Assembly: GCF_001659605.2 (NCBI RefSeq)
Contig: NC_035161.2
Coordinates: forward strand, 39,823,956 to 39,887,955
Length of the DNA: 64,000 nt
Origin: Manihot esculenta
Taxonomy: Eukaryota; Streptophyta; Magnoliopsida; Malpighiales; Euphorbiaceae
Direction: 5' to 3'
The position numbers were made by a program, and so were the translations under genes. Below the pieces are notes generated by a model. That model saw only the letters and a list, made by a program, of their open reading frames with translations, was not told the origin of the DNA and did no database searches. Numbering within the stretch: the stretch's first letter is position 1; every line of letters starts with the position of its first letter. Below, piece by piece: positions 60,901 to 64,000 of this stretch.

Positions 60901-63900
60901 TTCAAATTTGAATGTTTTTACTATTCATGTATATCCTAAAATTTATATACTAATTCTAAATTAATTTTGATAATAACAATTATTTTACTTTAAAAATAAA
61001 ATATAATTGTTATAATTAAAAGCTTATCTAATAATTTTATATTATCAAAACTATTAATTTTTATATTCTTTTTTATAATTAATTAATAGTTTATTTCAAT
61101 TTTTGATATAATTATAAATAATTAGAAGGACCACTTATTATCGAAGAATTTAATATTAATAAAATTTTATTTTATATTATTTTTTTAATTATTTAATATT
61201 TAAATGTAAATCTAATAATACGACGTATGATAATTATTTTAATATTTTTAATTATTATTTTAATAATCTTATCTAAAAAATTAATTTAAACATTGCCAAA
61301 ATTATTAATTTTTAATAATTATCAAATAAAATTAATTAAACTCATAAACAATAAATTTAAACAGGCATTAATTTTAAATGATAAATATCTAAAACCATTT
61401 TAGGAAATTATTTAAATAATAAAACAATTATTTATGATCTATAGACACACATATAACAGTGGCAGTGAAAACAGTAAAACTTTTACCTGGCAATTGAAAA
61501 CAAAAGAAGTATCCTTGGAAGCAGAGGCAATATTTGCTGCCAATGTGTCAAAGTCAGAACTTTTGGGAGCTTTTCCATCAGTGATTGGCACACGTGCATA
61601 CTTAATGGGAAACCCATCAGCCTCTAGGCATTTGAAGACCTCAAGTGGGGTCTTAACAGAATCAGAATTCACATGCTCCCACGCATCAAAAATTTGCCCA
61701 TCATCTGTTTCATGAATGACCATGATTGCACCTCCATAGCGTTCAGCTTCTCGTAAGATATCTTCCTTTAATCGAGCTTCCATTCTCTCTACTCTCTCAC
61801 GATCAATTCCCTGAATGCATGAATCATAATCTTAGCTTCACCAACTTGCAAATTTCAAGAAACAATCACACTTAAAAGTCAGCAACGCTCATGCAGATGG
61901 CCAATTTTCTATACAAGTGCCCTAGACATGTCATACACAATATCTTCCATCCCCAAGAAAGGTAATGCACAACAAGACATCCCCAAAATATGAACATAAG
62001 TTACTTCATTTTGATATGAGCAGCTTTTCAAACAATTTCGAGAAGAGAGAGTTTAGCAATCATTCAGTACTCATCCAATTTTAATTGGTGGAGGCTCACC
62101 ATTGGGCTCCACAAAATGTGAAGAGATTATGGTATATGCACAGGGATGGGAGGTAACGTGATTATCTTGGTACAGTGATAAGATGTGGTATAAGTGTGAT
62201 TTGCCTTTTATCTTGTCCATGATAACCAGGATAAGGTCTACAAGTAATAATTCATAGTCCTAAATCATAAAGTGCCAAACAGTCAGCTCATGGTATTATA
62301 GGTAATAAGGCTACCACATTTTCAGACAGTTTACAAGGTTTCTTTTCCCCTTTGTTTAGCAACATTTCTTCATCCATTATATGTTAGTGATCATGGTTAT
62401 TTTTAGTGTCGTCATATAGCAGATGGAAGATTAAAAAGTGAAGTGTCAAATGACTATTAAACTCTCAGCCACATGCACCTGCAATTTACCTGCAACAAAG
62501 ACTAACTTTGTATGAATAGGAAAACAATAATCTTTACCGTGTACTCCAGCATATTCTTGTATGGTCTTTCAACTTCACGGAGCACAAATGGTTTTCCGTT
62601 GATGTAGATAACAGGTTCTTCTCTCATATTGTGCCAAAAAATAGGGCAACCTTCCTTAGAGCTTCCAATCCTTTGAATTACAGAGAGAATACCATCTATA
62701 GTTGGATTTGCAACTCCATAAACAGGAAACCCAGGAACTTCTCTGAAATTAGGTGCACCCTCCACTCTCTCCGGTAAACTGGCGTTTTGACAACCAGGAC
62801 AATGGTCACTCTTTAGAACGGTGAGACTTCCTAGAACTTCCCCATTTCTTAAAGCAGCAACTACACCCATCTCATGAGGACGGCCATCAGTAGATTCAGC
62901 GATCTTCATCAGAGATGGCTTCAAACTTGCATATCCAAGTGCACCCATTGGATCTCTCCTGAGCAACCTGCAAAGAGAAAAATTGCAACAAAATAATTTA
63001 CCTGTGTTCTGTGGTTTAAGGACATGACTAACAGATATAGACCCATTGTTTTTAGATGGACAAGTGTGTTGAACAAAAAAACTGTCAAAACTTTAGGCAG
63101 GCATGCGGCAAACATACAATTTAGAAATATATATTTAACCATGAATGAATTTGCTTGCCTAGGGAAAACCATGGATAGTGAAGAAAACATAACAATATCT
63201 TTCTCAAGAACACGCTCAAGATAATACAGCATCACCCTGATCATCAGAAAAGAAGGAAATACTCTCATGATCATCTTTAAGTGCTCAACACTACAGTATT
63301 CCAATTGGAGGTCTCAAAGAAACCTTAATCCATACTGCATGCAGACAATAAATATGCATATCTGCATAAGCAGGACCAAAAATTTTAGCAATATAATGAA
63401 AATCCATAAATTCTAAATTACACCAAGGTGCAAGACAAATATAACCATTTGGTGCCACATTCCAAAAATCAACCTCAATTCCCTGCTCTTAGAGGATATT
63501 AAAATGAGCAAAAAGGAAAAAAAGAAAAGAAAAAAAATAAAAGAGGAGAAGGAAAAGAAAAATCCAGACAGCACAAGTGCACAACTAAACATCAAGGGTG
63601 ATGTGGAACCTGTGCACGCATCAAAGGGCCTAAGAGGAGTCCAATCTTGGGTCCACCCATGAAGCCATGGTTCTAAACTGGTGCTGATCAGCCTCCCTCC
63701 AGCTATAGAATAGCAGAGGAGTTGGACCATCAAAAAACACCTTAACAAATCATGCAGTCTCATCATTAACCTAAACAGTCACTATGAAAACCTAAAGGAG
63801 GGAAAAAGCATCAGATATTTGTACAACTTAGCATGGCTCTGATGAATTCTATCCGTGAGTTAAAAGTCGCTTAATAGATTTAATGAATTAGAAATCCAAA

Positions 63901-64000
63901 AATCCACACTTATACAACTACTAATTAAAAAGTAACACTACTACATATTTACTTACCTCCGAATTATGCTATACAGCTCAGGCCGTGCTCTCATCCAGTC
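54949..64000 (-). CDS. Paladin-like protein (tandem CX5R phosphatase domains), partial
   Basis: Ten exons are visible (64000-63957 cut by the edge, 62967-62538, 61810-61487, 58948-58346, 58207-58034, 57597-57367, 57286-57003, 56065-55781, 55449-55327, 55081-54949), giving the last 876 residues; about 380 N-terminal residues should lie beyond the edge. The window begins DWMRARPELYSIIRR. Repeated modules follow: VLKSDHCPGCQ..GAPNFREVPG, REEPVIYINGKPFVLRE, MEARLKEDIL and FNCQ-MGRGRTTTG, a CX5R P-loop split by an intron. A third, degenerate module has REEAVVYINGTPFVLRE and FVSHTGFGG without the Cys-Arg pair. The end RPELGHLCNNLRIDK matches plant paladins. The family resembles inositol hexakisphosphate phosphatases; the plant substrate is not established. 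Confidence 0.92.
59040..61440. repeat. Extremely AT-rich decayed tandem array in a paladin intron
   Basis: Intron 58949-61486 is far longer than the others that are fully in the window and is nearly free of G and C. Comparable blocks (GATAATAA..ATTATT..ACTTYAAA..TTATTATCTTATAA..ATTAATNTTTTATAATTA) start near 60216, 60589 and 60969. This implies a decayed tandem unit of about 375 bases, with further weaker copies likely on both sides. Confidence 0.55.

Overview
This window is nuclear DNA of a flowering plant. The genes have many short GT-AG introns in a very AT-rich background, and the protein families are plant-specific: a MYB61-type R2R3-MYB, a DUF1685 protein, CE13 pectin acetylesterase, germin-like protein, alpha-expansin, an ADP-glucose pyrophosphorylase large subunit, a POLTERGEIST-like PP2C and a plant paladin. 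A eudicot, probably a woody rosid such as Citrus, fits best. That species guess is inference and not secure.

Layout. 1-6962 is intergenic. 6963-8506 (+) is the MYB61-like factor. 8507-13925 is AT-rich intergenic with ACGTG elements near its right end. 13926-14973 (+) is the DUF1685 gene. 14974-17008 holds a broken orphan C-terminal exon. 17009-21211 (-) is a 12-exon pectin acetylesterase. 23670-25136 (+) is a 7-exon HAD hydrolase. 26591-27440 carries a tandem duplication covering the start of the next gene, a START/polyketide-cyclase-like protein at 27342-29535 (+). 29536-34404 is repeat-rich intergenic. 34405-39358 (+) is the POL/PLL-type PP2C, with a foldback element in its last intron. 40750-42425 is a degraded cluster of TRIM-like short LTRs. 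43240-43976 (+) is a germin-like protein. 44739-45744 (-) is an alpha-expansin. 47703-52151 (-) is a 15-exon AGPase large subunit. 52152-54948 is intergenic with a second foldback element. 54949-64000 (-) is the C-terminal two thirds of a paladin-like protein that runs off the right edge.

All gene models were built by hand from splice sites, reading-frame continuity and family conservation. For every complete gene the exon lengths sum to a multiple of three, with a single terminal stop. No transposase or reverse transcriptase gene, rRNA or confident tRNA gene was seen. Mobile DNA is limited to small non-autonomous relics.

Functionally, four genes concern the cell wall or its control (MYB61-like, pectin acetylesterase, expansin, germin-like). 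AGPase makes the ADP-glucose used for starch, and the PP2C belongs to the meristem-signalling POL/PLL clade. These are independent transcription units, not an operon. Their order resembles blocks I recall from several Arabidopsis paralogous regions, so the window may preserve an ancestral gene order. I found no convincing new multi-gene system. The most unusual items are the duplicated gene start, the orphan exon, the TRIM-like tangle and the repeat-filled paladin intron that splits a phosphatase P-loop.
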